Assembly (NCBI RefSeq): GCF_910591885.1
Contig: NC_063271.1
Coordinates: forward strand, 1,667,001-1,731,000
Direction: 5' to 3'
DNA length: 64,000 bases
From: Bombus terrestris
Taxonomy: Eukaryota; Arthropoda; Insecta; Hymenoptera; Apidae
In this document: piece by piece, positions 11,101-24,600 of the stretch
How the letters are laid out: every line of letters begins with the position of its first letter
Numbering within the stretch: the stretch's first letter is position 1
Translations under genes and position numbers: made by a program
The notes under the pieces: model-generated
What the model saw: the letters and a program-made list of their open reading frames with translations, nothing else
Database searches by the model: none
Told to the model about the DNA's origin: nothing

Positions 11101-14100
11101 TCGCTCGACCATTTTTTTCATCTCTATACAGACTATACATGCATATAAAAGAGTATTGTAGTTTGTATTACTTTCAGATGTACTAAAAATTATACATGTA
11201 TTTGCGTGACTCAAACATAAAATATGAAATTACCTTTCAGTGTCATAAATTCCGCTTCATACTTCTTTAATTTCTTTAAGGTAACTGAGCAGGCTAACTT
11301 CATGACATAGCGCGATATTTCTTCGTTTCGACAACGTTTAGGTAAATGCACCCGAAAGTATTTTAATATACTTTCAAAATCTAATTGAAGTAGTTCCTTT
11401 TTGCACAACTGTAGAAACATACATTTTTATAAACGATATATTCTATAAAACGTGTTGCGAGTTAAAGATGGTTACCTACCATTAATAATGCGAGAGCAAC
11501 CTGGAATAATGTATCAAGTCCCTGTAAAAGGAATACGTCCAGAATATGGAAAACAAGATAAAGTGGAAATCTGGCTGTAAAAAGAGTTAAAAACCATTGT
11601 GCAGCGAACATATGTGTTTCTACACCACGATCGCAAAAATGTTTATAAAGTTCTGGCAGCTGATCCTAAAAGTACAATAATAATTGTAAGTAATAAATAT
11701 TGTAATTGCCCGTAATTAATTAAAATATATTACGAACCTCTATTAATCTATTAAGCTGATAAAATCTCATATGAAGGTTGTCAAATCTATCCTTGTACAA
11801 ATCTCTTAGACCATAGTCATACATTAACTTAACCAGAACACAAAAAGCTTGTTCTTCCGGCATCTATAAGAAATACCTAATGTTTCTCTTGTCATTACAC
11901 ACCCTAATAAATTACTATCAAAAATGCAGATATGCTTCTTACAAATGTCAACCATTGGATGCCAATTACTTACGTGAAGGAGTAAACTAGCAACTAAAAA
12001 GCTAAGTCCTTGGCAATATCCAACTTCTTCGTCATACACTGCATACGCTTTGCTTATTCTGTACAAAGAATCTTGTCCCAAACCACCTGTTTCTTTGAAA
12101 AAGTCATGAGCAGGAAATGTTCTATTAATATCTCTTAAAATAACACTCTCGCAACTGCTTTCCTGTAGATGTAAAACAATATAATTATTATATACGTTCT
12201 CTGTCACTTACTAATTTTCGTTTACCTTAGTAATTAAAGTCCTGTATCTATCCATCATTTCTTGTGAATTATCGCAATTACTTAAACGTTGCCATACTTC
12301 TCCGCGCAAGGCTTCAGGAATACCTTGCTTTGTAAGTTTTATAAGAAGTTTTGGACGTTGTTCATTAACTTGCCAACTGTCTAGTACTTCTGCCCAACTA
12401 GCTAGTTCGTCTGCAGAACAATCTTTCGATACTTCACCTGTGCCACTTAACATTGGTTCATCTCCATCTGTCAATGTAGAAACATAATCAATATACTTTT
12501 CATCCTTCTCATTAAATAAAATAGTTAAATATCTTATTTTAACCTGAGTCTATTTCCTCCTTGGGTGTAAGCGTGTCAATGCTAGTTAAAGAAGGAGATC
12601 GAATCAGTGATGCTAAATTAAGAGCGAGATTTAATCTGTTTCTATCCAGCTCTCCTGAAGTTTCTATACTTTGTACTTCATAGTGAACTTCCGTACCATC
12701 TCCGGATATTATCTATATAATGATAAATGCGCATGAAATTTGTGACATTAGAATGAATAAAGAACTAATATTTTGGACGCCTTACTTCTTTTGAGTTAAG
12801 GTAAAATTGTTGTACAAGATTTCGTTTATTAAAATACCAAAATCTTTCATTTTGTGGAAATACTTTAACTAACGTCTCTATTATAAACCTGACGGGCTCT
12901 CGGATACCACGTATTACTAAATCAACAGCAACTGTCATATAAATTTTTCCTTCTCTTGGGGTTTCAATATTGAGAGTCTCTAAAGCTGGATCTGCAGGAT
13001 CCCAGTGACCACATATGTTGTAACATTGTTTCTCTTGAACTAGTGGACCAGCATTAACTTGCTACAAACAATATCATTTTTATTATTATTATAAGACCAG
13101 AAGCATTATTAATTATAAATATCTGGTTTTTGAATAGTTAATATTACCATTTCAAGCAGACGCATATCACTATGTTTAACATTGCGTCCAGGACTAACAA
13201 GGACTCCAAAGCATCTCTCAACTTCAAGAGTAATTCCTCCTTCTTTGCTAGAAACTTGCTGAATACTTAAACACACTTGTTTAGCTACGTTATTTCGAAG
13301 TTTAAAACAATTTCTATCCTTAGGAACTATACTGAAACCTCCCTTTCCATCTTCTTCTTTTATTTCCATTGTTACTTCAAAAATAAATACACGAGAATTA
13401 GTTTTTTCACTTCCAATGTTAAACCCATTGAAATCACTTCCTGTTAGAGAGCTAGTCATCGACCGTGGTATTCTGTGGAAGGCTTTAGAAAAGCAAGCAG
13501 AAACTTGTCCTACCTATGACGAATTACATGGTTAATGTATTTTGACTAAAACTTGATATTATCATACAAAAAGATATTGAACATACTGCTTCTGGTATAT
13601 CGCACCGGAAAACATGACACTGATAAATGGCAGATTCCAATGTATCCCCATGTGACCATGTAAAAGCAAAACATGCTGCGCATGGACCAACACTTTCACC
13701 ACGCGCATAAAATAGGATTCGTTGTACTTCATAATGTGCAATTGGTTGTTGAGTAGCAGCATCATATAAACTATCATACAAACATAATGATGCATGATGT
13801 ATGATGGAAAAAACATTTTATTACTATTTCTAATAGTTGTACATACACAACAGAACCTTGAGAGCTACTTGGTACAGAAACAGATACTTTAATTCCCAAA
13901 TTAAGGGATTGTTCTGCATTTAATATGTTCATATTGCGCTGTATTTCACATTCTGATTTAGGTGCATTTATTGTTGCCGATCCCAGGTAAGTCACCCCAT
14001 TGAAAATAGTACATTCTTGTTGAACATTAGCCAGGGAATTTATTTCTAAATATAAAAAATGATATCTCATATTCTGTAGAATACCTTTTATGGTTGACAG

Positions 14101-14569
14101 ATAAATAATAATTTGTACCTTCATCAATATAATCTTCTGGTTTCATAATATCCTGTTTCTCAGATGCAACCATACAAGAACTTACATCATAAAATTTACT
14201 TTGTCCCACTTTTTTAGATTTTGGTTGATTTTGTTGCGCACTGCTCACAATTTTATAATCATTGCTTTCCATTTTTGAATCTTCTGTCAATACCTATGGA
14301 ATTTTATCAGTAACTCAGATAATTATTGATATGCAGTTAAAAAGATAATGTACATTAAGAATTGATATTTCTAAATAACATAAGTATGTTCAAACCTCAC
14401 GAAGATTATTTTGAAGATCTTCAAAATTGCCGTTATTGGCAATTTTCAACATTGGTAATTCGCTGATTAATGTTTGTTGATGTTTGCCATTACCTCTGTC
14501 ATTTACAAATTCATATTCATCACTTGTTGCCACTGATTCCATTGATTTAACACTCATGCTATCCTCCAT
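8143..14569 (-). CDS. RabGAP1: Rab GTPase-activating protein 1 (RabGAP1 / GAPCenA family)
   Basis: This protein stimulates GTP hydrolysis by Rab proteins in endosome-Golgi traffic. Coding exons, 5' to 3', are 14569-14396, 14293-14119, 14045-13847, 13770-13587, 13513-13148, 13061-12786, 12712-12544, 12467-12226, 12162-11974, 11863-11738, 11665-11480, 11408-11234, 9046-8856, 8772-8713, 8641-8450 and 8376-8143. All phases agree and give 1045 residues, close to human RABGAP1 (about 1070). Domains in order: PTB about 128-258 (VTYLGSATINAP, CHVFRC); kinesin-like DUF3694 about 285-445 (PVRFIIETLVKVFP, NERFWYF); TBC about 563-770, with the arginine finger in ILRDINR (R609) and the glutamine finger in GYCQG (Q646); and a C-terminal coiled coil about 800-1000, ending with the family motif RNSWPWLSKTLSSIKEAT. 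Both catalytic fingers are intact. The ATG at 14569 starts MEDSMS, followed by an acidic N-terminus as in relatives. An acceptor at 14578-14579 implies a 5' UTR intron. Confidence 0.95.
9210..9240 (-). other. Candidate alternative first exon of RabGAP1
   Basis: Inside the 2.2-kb intron 12 (9047-11233) an ATG at 9240 opens ten codons (MSHTIKTLTE) plus one base, then a strong donor (GTAAG at 9209-9205). The leftover phase matches the two-base entry of the next exon at 9046. Transcription from an internal promoter would give a short, coiled-coil-only protein. No such transcript can be shown from sequence, and the match could be chance. The rest of the intron is AT-rich and holds no other exon that I can support. 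Confidence 0.25.
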
Positions 14570-15599
14570 AACTATGTCTATAACATAGCATATAATATTA
14601 CTGTGTTATAATAATGTAATGTATAACGTATATGTATATATATAAACGATTAAATATTCTTTAATTTGATATTTTTGTGTAAAGATTACATGTAGATATG
14701 TGAATACATATATATGTGTACATACACACACACGCACACGCGCGCGCGCACACACACACAAACACATCTTGGAATATACATTCCAATATATAACAATAGA
14801 TACATAAGGAAGAGGAAAAAATAAAGCACAGTAATATATGAGTTGAATTACTATTAACAACTACACCCAACTGCATGATAAATTTAAAGATAAAACTAAC
14901 TGCATGTATTCACTATACATAGAAGATGCACAATGTTCGCATTCTATTTAGAGAATGACGTGAAATCAAAAAACAGATATGTTTCCCACAAATGATTGCA
15001 CTCTATTCACTATATTTCTCGAATATAATTTAATTTTTATTTTTAATAAGCAGGGAGTACCATTTGAGCAATAAATTCGGGAACGGGAATCCGGGACGGA
15101 AGAATTTCACTTGTGACAGAATTTCCTAACAATCGAGCGTCAACCTCATAATTTATCAATACGATTCATTCGAATACGAAGAAAATAATTCAGTGGATCG
15201 AGATTGATGAGCAAAACAAGCTTCGCGCGTACAAAGTTCGACACGGCATCGTTAAAAGCACACTAACTCGAATTCATAATGTCGATTTGGTTTGTCAAGT
15301 ATCTCGGATCATCTGAATTGCATTCTTAAGCGAACTTATTGTGCCTCGGTTCTCGGTGTTGTACGGTTTTAGTTGCCCGCTTCTATTTACACCCCCAGCA
15401 AAGAACAGGGATTACCCTCTTGGTGGATCCAAAATTTGAAGAGACACCGGTGCCTCTTCTTGCGTTGTTGTTGATTAAAACCACGGACACACCCCGTTTC
15501 CACGATCCACGCATCGATCTACCCACGTTCCAACGATTTTTCCAAGTTATCGGTGAACATTTACATGATTTCGATCACGTCAGAAATAATTTCGTTTGA
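14570..15599 (-). other. RabGAP1 5' UTR intron and leader region
   Basis: The acceptor at 14578-14579 shows that the leader is spliced and that a noncoding first exon lies upstream on the minus strand. Possible donors for it are at 15389-15390 (GTAAAT on the minus strand) and 15414-15415 (GTAATC). The stretch contains a CA/CG microsatellite. An 86-codon open frame at 15339-15599 on the plus strand begins at TTG, has no recognisable domain and lies over the probable leader exon, so it was not called. Confidence 0.4.
14724..14766. repeat. CA/CG dinucleotide microsatellite
   Basis: Alternating purine-pyrimidine run: CA repeats, then an (CG)n core at about 14739-14749, then CA again. It produces short spurious open frames on both strands. 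Alternating CG/CA runs can adopt Z-DNA in principle; nothing here shows that this one does. Confidence 0.95.
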
Positions 15600-15670
15600 C
15601 AGAAAAAGCAACCTTGGTGTCGGCCATTCGAGCACTAAGGTGCCGGAAGTCTGCTTTGTTACAACGAATT
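15600..15670 (-). promoter_or_regulatory. Candidate RabGAP1 core promoter
   Basis: On the minus strand an ETS-type motif ACTTCCGG (15650-15643) is followed within about 25 bases by GAATGGCCGACACC, which resembles a YY1-type initiator element. This pairing is common at TATA-less promoters of widely expressed genes. The location is about 1.1 kb upstream of the first coding exon, consistent with a spliced noncoding leader. The start site itself is inferred. Confidence 0.35.
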
Positions 15671-18600
15671 GCGAGCGAACCACCTCCAAGCGCGCAACAA
15701 CTTTGAACTAACTTTAGTTACCGTCTTGTCCATTCTTATTAAGATTCTTTTTCTTAATCACATCCGTAGGTTTTTCCATTATGTAATTATGGAAGAAGAA
15801 AATATATATACTAGTTTGTGCTGGAAAAATATTCATATATTCAGAGATAATACCATTTAAATGGCAAATGTAGAGCTTTTTATCCGATATTACAATCTTA
15901 CTTACTTGCACACTAGAATAAAATAATAATAAGAATACGGTGATAGCGAACGTTTATTTCAAACATTATACGTTTGATGATCTATTAATTGTCTATTTTC
16001 TTACATTTAATTAGAGCATTTTTTAAATTACTAACTTCAAGCACCTATAACTTAGTCACGTAAATAAATTCACATGCTATCATAATACCTGTATACAAAA
16101 TTTAATAATACATATAATTGCATTCAAATATCTATTATATTATATGACATGGTGGAACATTCTATTATGTAAATGACATAGGATTATCAATTTACATTTA
16201 AAGTATTTTAAAAGTGGCCGATTCGACGATAATACTTTTTAAATAATATTAATTCGTATAATATCGTTTAATACTTGAATTTGGAAATCGTATCAACTTT
16301 CTTTCTAAACGTCTGTTTCTATTGGTTAAAATATTGCTCGTTATTTCGGAAGTTATTCGATGCTAGCGACAGGATAGTGGAACGGTTTGTCAGAAATTCT
16401 TTTGGTCGTCTTGGCAGTGACCAATCAGGAAATGTGTTTCGTTCACCGCGTGGTAATCTCGAGGCCAATAGAATTTCCGTTCGAATATAACTGCAAAGAG
16501 TCGACGACAGGTGGAGTTACAACGTTAGTGAACAAGCTGATATCGAGACGCGTCAGTTCACAGAGGACCTCCGTTCCGTCGGATGTGAGGAAACTTTTTT
16601 GTCCGTAAATTTGTCAAGTTCTCGCATCGAGACTTTGTAATTTCGTGGTTTCCCGAAGGAATGATTTTGTAATCATGAAAAGTGTAAGACTGTGCGAGGT
16701 TGGCTAACATCGATAAAAGCGAGAACGAGCCGACTACGAGTGAGTACAATTCAGAGTTGATGACTCTCTTTTTTGCTTCTTTTTTGGAACGGGCGTCGCA
16801 TATCATTGATAATTTCGCGGTCCGTTACGATTTTACTGGCGTCGGGATGTTATCTTTTTCCGTGCTACGTTACAGTTTGACAGATACACGAGATAAAGGT
16901 CGTGCACTCGTTGGAAAGTTATCGGCGAGATGAAAGGAGAGGTTATAAAGTCAAGACGGAAATTGTTCTGCACCTGCCATCATGAGACGATTACTGTGAA
17001 CCATCGAATCGCGTTGTCTTTCGAATCGTTTCTTGTCACGATGCGCTTCATCTTTTCAACTTGTGTCTCGAAATGAGGTGTACCTTTAAAAAAATTGTTG
17101 TGACAATACGGTAGATCGCCTGGCGTTGTTTGCATTTGCTCTGAAAAAAATCGAGCTACGTACAGTGTGCCGACGTTATATTTGATGTATCACGGATAAA
17201 ATCGTTTGACAGGTGGTAGAATAATGTATCGTTGCGTATTATCCATCAGAAAATTTCGAAGATATATACCCGTTGATTTGTCACGGGAATAGACGATATA
17301 TCGCTTGTTTATTATCGTATAATTTTATCTGTAGAGAAGCTCAATGTCTGTTCGCAAATATCACTGCGAATGTGCACACGTCGCTTCTACCCGTTCCTCG
17401 TTCTAGACACAGAAATGAACGAAAATAATACGAAATCAGATTCGTACGGTGTACACGGTTATCGTTTGTTTCGCGCTTTTTCCTCCCCGCATACTCATTA
17501 GTAGGTTATTCGTGGCAGAGCATATTCGTCTAGTGTTATTCTCGATCGTGTATGCACCTTTGTGTGCATAAACGGTGTGTAGTAGTGGCACGTGACAGCC
17601 AGTTTGTTTAAACAAAACGCATCGGTGGAAACGAGCGCATCCGTGTCATTAACGCGGCGCACGAAAAATAAAACAGGTAGGTGAGATAACGTCGAGAGAT
17701 AGATTTCGACTCCTGAATTTTATCTTTTTCCGTCGCTTTCTGTATAATATATAATATATATATATAGATATTGGCGGTTGCGTGTGATTATGAAATTAAA
17801 CGATTCGTCCATAATTTGCGATCTTCTAATTACGACTGTGTTGCATTATTATAATTGCCAAATATACATCGCTCAGAGGGTTCTGTTAGTTCGGTCAAGT
17901 ATTTGTAGGCGCGTAGGTTCGTTTAATTCGATTCAGACGAATGCGTTTCTTGTCCCGGGATCGAGCTTCGTCTATATAGTTCTTCTATAGGGTGGTCCAT
18001 CTGTAACGATACCGTTACGTTTTTCTTTTTGCGGTATACTTTCACAATACGTTTAAAGTTACTACGCGAATTTGGTAATACTTTTTTCCTCGACAGGTGA
18101 TAAGGTAAAACTAGGAGTGAAATTTGTTATTTTTCTATATCAGGCGGAAGTTACTCAGACCCAAATAAGAAGGAAATTATTACGAGTAATTTGATAAAAT
18201 GAACGCAGGTAATGATTTTTTGTAATTATCAAAGAATAATCTAGAATCTAAGAAAACGTTAATTGCTGCTTGTTGCTATTATCGATGATGCATCGATCGA
18301 TTTCAAGTTGCTCTTTATCTTTGATCGGTCGGCGATCGAAGGATTTCGTCATTTGCAGCGCTTACGTGGAAACTTATTTATTATAGAGACGATAACAATA
18401 AGACACGAACAATCAAAGAAAGGAACAAATCTGAAGGTCTGAAGCAGTTTCTAAAAAACTGCCTCTTATCTTATCGTTCTAAATTAAAACCACGCCTCCT
18501 TCCTCCGAGTATAAATATTCTAATATCGTTCGCGGCAAGTAGTATAAATTTTTCCTTCGCATTTTGTGCCTTCAGCCTTGCTCGAGACTGTTATCGTTTC

Positions 18601-21071
18601 GTTGCAACTTCAGTTTTATTTCAGTGGATCGCGTTAAATTTGCTTTTTGCTCTTCGTTAACGAGCAACGAGTTCGCGTGTAAAGTTTTATTCGCTCGTGG
18701 ACGTCGTTGTTGCCCCCGAATCAAAACTACTTAGACGAACGTCGTTCAATGATCTTGCACGCGCGTAAGTTCTCATAGGACGGATCAAAAGACAAACTTC
18801 ATTCACTATCGTTCATTTCTCAACACGTTTCTCAACACTTTATAGTTTCACGCGATTAATTAGAGATATTACTAGATTCCCCTTCGCGAACGTGTATACG
18901 TTCGGTTGAAGAAACTTATCGTTTCAAACTATGTCTCTGACTAAGATTTTTTAAACCGAAGTTAGTTTTTACTTAACTTTACACCGTGTTCGATTTCGCG
19001 TTATCTACACAGCGTAATAACACGTGTATGCGATAGTATCGTTGGTGCAAACGATATAGCGAAAAAAGACTTTTTGTACAACAAATCGGATCGCGAGATT
19101 CTCTCATTTGATTCTCGATTGGTGTAACGAACCGAATCAAAATTGAGAAGAATATTTAAATATATGCTTTATTCGTAACAAAGATGGAACACGCAAAGAA
19201 GCAGGGGATTTCTAAACGAAAAAAAGATCATCGTACGAAAGAAATTGACGGAACGTGCGACGGGTGAACTCGTCTTCATCGGTTAAACGTCTGATCGATT
19301 CCGTAGCTGTGCTACGTCTGTCTCGCCAACTATATACGGCGAGTTCGGTGTGAATGGTCGGACGTGATTGACGAAAGAGTCATCGAGGGCCGTTAATACG
19401 TAATTCGTAGTACTAGGCAGAGAGCTCCGGTGGTCGTGTCGAGTGCTGCGGTCACCTACTTCGCAACTTGAAACCCAACACCAGGAAGAGTGTGCTCGTT
19501 TTCGCTTGCTCGCGTTCCCAGCCGCAATTAGCGTTTTCAAAACAATCGACGTTGCGCCGACGGCGACAGGTCTTGCGACCACTGGTCGCTCGATCCTGCT
19601 ATAGGTCTTCAAGTCGCGTGAACGTGCCTATTGGAAATGTCGATAAAGGTTCAGTGACATTCGTTGGCGAACGTTCACCCGCTAACTCTTGCTACGCTGT
19701 TATTTGTTCAGTGGCGCTTTTAGTTCCTGGAACTTTGCTCTTTTGCTCGTACAACGCCAATGTTTATCGTCTATGGTCGTTTGATAAATATCCTTAGATT
19801 ATGTTTCATAGAAAAATAGGATATCGAAATGTGGATCTAGAGTACAAATAATGTCGAGATTATATATGTTGAAGAATATTATCAAAGTATTGTATATTAT
19901 CAGCCAACAGGATCTAAATAATTCGTACAAAAGGTAGTTGAATCGAGGTGATAGGTCGCGATAGTGATAGGAAGAAATACTTGAGTATATTTAACAATAT
20001 ATATATTTATTATGATATACTCTATATGTACACCTTGCGTAGAACTCGCGATTGCTATTAGCGGTTCGCGATTCGCCATTACAAGTTCGGACGATGATTG
20101 CTTAAGATGTCGAGGAACTCTGATCGATTATTGCGAACTACCGACTACTGACTCGGACCGATGTGTAACGACTCCAACTGACTGTGACGACTGACTTTCC
20201 GTCACGATGATGCTGCAGAGGAAAACTATGATGCGGTCTAAGGATGCGGGATCATCGGATTCGTCGAGGAAAGCCTTGGTTCGGAAACTGAGGGAATGGA
20301 CGTTGCTGTTAATTGGCCGATTTTGTGTTGGTGGTTGGAAAAGGATGCTATCTGCCCTTGAGGGAAAGTTGCCAGCGAAAAGCATCGTATCTGAGAAAAA
20401 CAGATTTTCCCGTAGTAGGTGATAGATTTAGGGATTTTTAAGAGAAAGGCTATTTGTCCCTTTGAAGAACCTTAGCTATCCTAAACAAATCCTAAGATTT
20501 ATAGCGAGTCCTTACGCTAGCTGAAAGTATTCTCTGAGGATGTATCGACGTTTGGTAATCATTTTATCCGAAGAATAGGGTTTTTGCATAGAGAACTAAA
20601 GGACAGAAACCGTTGGAAAGTTTATTGTCGAGTGCTGTTACAGGATCAGACAAGCGGCCTAATCGCGATACTTAACGAACCGTGTAATTCGCTGTTTAAA
20701 ACACGGCACGTACAAAATATTCGTCGTTGTTTGCTTTAAGCGGAATAGATTGGCGCTATAAATTCAAAAATAATGTCTGAAATTAGAATGGGCACGAGCT
20801 AGGCGCGAGCATCTATCTGGAAAAAATTGCACAAGCAAACCTAGAGACCTATGTAGCAACGTCTCTGGTCGCCTTTTTTTTATAGTTGTGCAATGAAAGG
20901 TTCCAGATGCCCGTGGCCCAGCGATTACCGCGGGCATTATCGTTCAAAGCTCGAGTATTAATGCCACACACACGCGCGCGCGCGTCGCGTATGTAACAGA
21001 TACGCGAAACGCGGTCACGATTCTTCGCAGCTTTTGTCATCGAAAGACACTGAATTTTGTTTAATTTGCAG
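15671..21071. other. Noncoding region upstream of FAM102
   Basis: From 15671 to about 16300 the sequence is AT-rich. From about 16300 it becomes CpG-rich and stays so to the end of the window. No protein-coding exon is supported. There is a short AT dinucleotide run at about 17740-17766. Good donor-like sites, each a possible 5' UTR exon end of the downstream gene, occur at about 17675 (CAGGTAGGT), 18098 (CAGGTGATAA) and 18199 (ATGAACGCAGGTAATG). Around 20150-20195 a short stretch is rich in GACT/CGACT words, which may be repeat-derived, but no element boundaries could be defined. Confidence 0.4.
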
Positions 21072-21628
21072 TCTCGACGAGGATGGCGAGCACGAATAAT
21101 TGCCGTTTGTGAGTGTCGGCGCCGAGAGAGAGGATCGCGGAAGGCCACGTTCGTGTTGGTACGAGAGAAGAGCAGCGATGACGGTGAAGCTTCGAACGAG
21201 ATCCGCCCAGCCGGCTTCAAGTGTTCAGCTTCGTCCCTCGGGATCGACCAGCCTGTAAAAGAGTTGGATGATCGTTGTTCGACGAAGAGGATCAAAAAGA
21301 AAGGGAGGGTCGTAGTACTGCCTTTTCGTAGCGGAGTAGAAAACGCAAAGAGATATTTTGGTAAATAGTATCTAAGGTAATTGGTGGAACGGTATCACGG
21401 CGCGAGACTCGACTAGTCGCTATCGGCGATAAAACCACGTTAAATGGTCGCATTTGGCGCACAATTTCCGCTTTTCTCGCGCGTGCCGTGTACCGTGTTC
21501 GTTGTTTGCTCGAGAAAATCGTCGGCGATTTCCGAGTAAGAAGCTGGAGAATCGCGAACGTTCTCCGGTCGAATTTAACCACGATTAAGCGACTCGTGGT
21601 GAAAGTGAAGTGTCTCGGTCTTGGTGAC
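21072..21628 (+). other. Probable FAM102 5' UTR (exon 1 leader)
   Basis: A pyrimidine-rich acceptor ending TTTAATTTGCAG lies at 21060-21071. Sequence from 21072 to the coding start carries several upstream ATGs with short frames (for example the nine-codon frame starting ATGGCGAGC at 21082) and is CpG-rich. It is therefore likely the 5' UTR part of the first coding exon, spliced from a leader further upstream. A 103-codon open frame here (21057-21368) is basic, unrecognisable and overlaps the acceptor, so it was not called. Confidence 0.4.
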
Positions 21629-24600
21629 ATGGCCTTCATGATGAAGAAGAAGAAGTACAAATTCTCGGTGGAGGTGAACCTGGAGGAGCTGACCGCGGTG
21701 CCATTCGTGAACGCAGTGCTGTTCGCTAAGCTCAGACTTCTCGACGGTGGATCTTTCGTCGATCATTCGACTAGGTAAGCGATCTCCAAAATTTTCTCTC
21801 GTTCTCTCGTTTCTACGTTCGCGGTCGTTTCTCTCGAGTGCGAAAAATCCTTTTGGTATTCGCGCGAGATGCTACTGTCGCGTTAGGAGGAGATAATCGC
21901 GATCGATTCGTTTCGATCCGCCAACGCGCGTACACGCTCCAGCGACCGAGTGTCATAGTTGGAAGTACGAACGGCGATCGTGTCTAGTCCAACGGACGGT
22001 GAATTTTTCAATTCGCGATACAATAACGATCGCGTGTCTATGCAGCCGTACAGCTCGTTAAAATTACTTTTTCAACCAAGTCCGCAGAGTAATTACTCCG
22101 TAGGAGGCGGTTGTTTCGCGCGAGAACGAAAGTTGTTCCAAAGCGTTCCGTCTGATCTTCGCTTAATCTTTTTTTGAAAGCTCGTTTACGTGCTCAACGA
22201 CCACAGGCATAATTCGGTTCTCGATAAAAAAAAACCACTTTTGCCGCGCGTTCTTTTTTCTCGTTCTTCCATACGGTAACTTCGTTATATCAGGGAGCGT
22301 AGACGGTTGAAATTTAACGAGCGAACAAACAATTATCGCGAAATAACCGGTGTGCCGGTTGAACGAACGTTCGCTACTGTGCACCGCTGAACAACGCGTT
22401 TTACGACGCGTCGAATGACACGCTTACGTTTGCCACGAAGAAGCTCGCGTACGTCTATCAAATTATTTAGTTTCCGTACTTGAAAGGACAGCCACGAAAG
22501 CGTGACGGAAACTCGTTTAAACCGTATCGGTCGTGAATGAAACACGTCCCGTGGACGCGGATTAGTAGCTCTCTTGAGCGAAGCGTGGATCATCCGAAAC
22601 TCGGTAACAAGGTTCCACGCGTGTTCCGATTCTTTTTTATTCTTAATTACCAGTTACGTCGACGCTTTATCGAGTAAACGTGGAATACGAAGAGGCTGAC
22701 CTAACGTCGCAAAGTCTCCATATACCTTGGCATTTCGCCATTTTACCAACTTGGATATGATTAACGAGCTCTAACGTAGAACGTACAATACGTACTTTGC
22801 TTCGTTAATAATAGAGGAGGGGCTACGTACGTACGTGGTAAGAGGTTTTAGCGAGTATTGAACGAGCGATTTTCTGGATCCGTTTCGATTCGCTACTTCC
22901 TAGCAAGGCGAAAAATAGTACGGTGTTTACGATGTAGTCGCTTTTAAATAGCTGACAGTTGCGTGTGTCGACCATACATTTCGCCCACGCCCGCCAACTC
23001 TAAATTCGTCCTGGAATTTCTCTAGCGTTCTCGGAACTCGCCCGGGATTTCCGAATCGTTTAATCAAATTTCTCCGACGATTGTCACCGCGATAGACCTT
23101 GAACGAGCGAAAAATTTGATGGTGCTCTCCCAAGGAGAGACCTTCTGCGGTTTATCCACAGCTGGCTTTTCTTTTCTCCCCGTTCGATGAAACGTGCCTT
23201 GACTGCCCCAAGTACCTACGCGCTTTGCGTTCTACTTTTGCTTCGCAGAAACCAGAATTTCAAGGAAATCTTACCATTTCGTTTTCACGATCTCTCGAAA
23301 TCTTTCGTATTATTCCGAGCCATCCGTTACTTCCATCGAGACGTACATCGAACGTAATAAATTTCGTAGCAGCGTAGGATGGATCGCGATCGATCGACTT
23401 CGAAGAAGCTCGTAGAGGCGTCGATAAATTTTCGTGGAAGAATCGTACCCGTAGCTAGCTACGCGTTGGCATCTGATCAGGTGTTACAAAGCAACAGTTG
23501 GCTGATAGCGGTAGCGCTACACCCGGCGATTGTTTTCATCGCGCCTGTCTAACAATAGATCGTTTTCTAACGTGGAACGTTAGTTCGGCTAATTCGATTA
23601 TTAACCAACGCGAAGAGGAGAAAGAGAAGAATCGCGCGATATTTTTTTATTTAGCAAAGAAATCAAACTCGGGGCGAAAACTGAACAGAATCGCCAGTGC
23701 GATGTAACGTACTTACGCGCAACTGGCAACCCGAAGGAACGTTCAAACGCGACGTTAACGTTTCCTCCGGGCCGTGTCGCGACGGTATATCGATATCTTC
23801 GCTTCGCGGACACGATTCGATCGTGTTCTACCTTCCGTCCATTGTCGGTCGATGTCCAGCTGCGATATTTCACCGAGCCCGGAGTGCACGGTATTTACAT
23901 CGAGCGCGCGTTATGCACGACATCGTGTATTCTCTTGGGAATAGAACGTTCCCGCACGTGTGCAAGATGCACGCGACATAAATTCCAGCGACCGTACCGG
24001 TTCGTAAACCATATTTCGTCGGTAGCCGCGGTCTGCCGGACGCGGACGCGTGTCTCGTTTAAACCAACGCGGACGTTTCACGGCAAAGGATCGATTTTTC
24101 CCTTCTTTTTTCTCTTCTCTTTATGCGTATCTGGTTTATTTAGCTTGCGTAAAACATCCCGTCGTCGTACGATCTACGACGTAATACGTAGACGCGGTAG
24201 TAAATTTGTTAGCGGATCATTTCGAAACAAACAAGTTGAAATGAAGGGAGTTCCTTATTACCCTCGACGACGTGTTTACCGCGACTTTTGGAGCTTGGTT
24301 CCAGAGACGCGTTGCAATTTGCTTAAAACTTTAAACGAGAAAAGTAAATCAGAGACGAACGTGTTTTGCTGTGCGAACCGTTCGCTCCTAAACGCCGAGA
24401 GACGCATAGAAGGATTAGATTTTCCATAGCAGAGAGGCAACGTTCGAGGGAATCAAGACTGTACGAAGAAGAAATTAGCACAGTCTGCGGAGAAGAATAC
24501 GTTAAGAACTCCTGTTCCGGATTATCTATAATCCCTCGACGCGGGGTTAAATCAACGCGAATTGTCATTTCGCGGCTATGAAATCAGCGATGAAAATGAG

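Noticed and set aside
14606..14876. Two minus-strand frames with Cys/Val/Ala runs
   Set aside because: Produced by the CA/CG microsatellite.
19140..20450. Suspected LTR retrotransposon remnant (AT-rich blocks followed by GACT-rich words)
   Set aside because: No paired long terminal repeats, primer binding site or reverse transcriptase fragment could be found.
23842..24429. 195-codon plus-strand open frame
   Set aside because: No recognisable domain, Arg/Cys-rich composition and no plausible splice partners.
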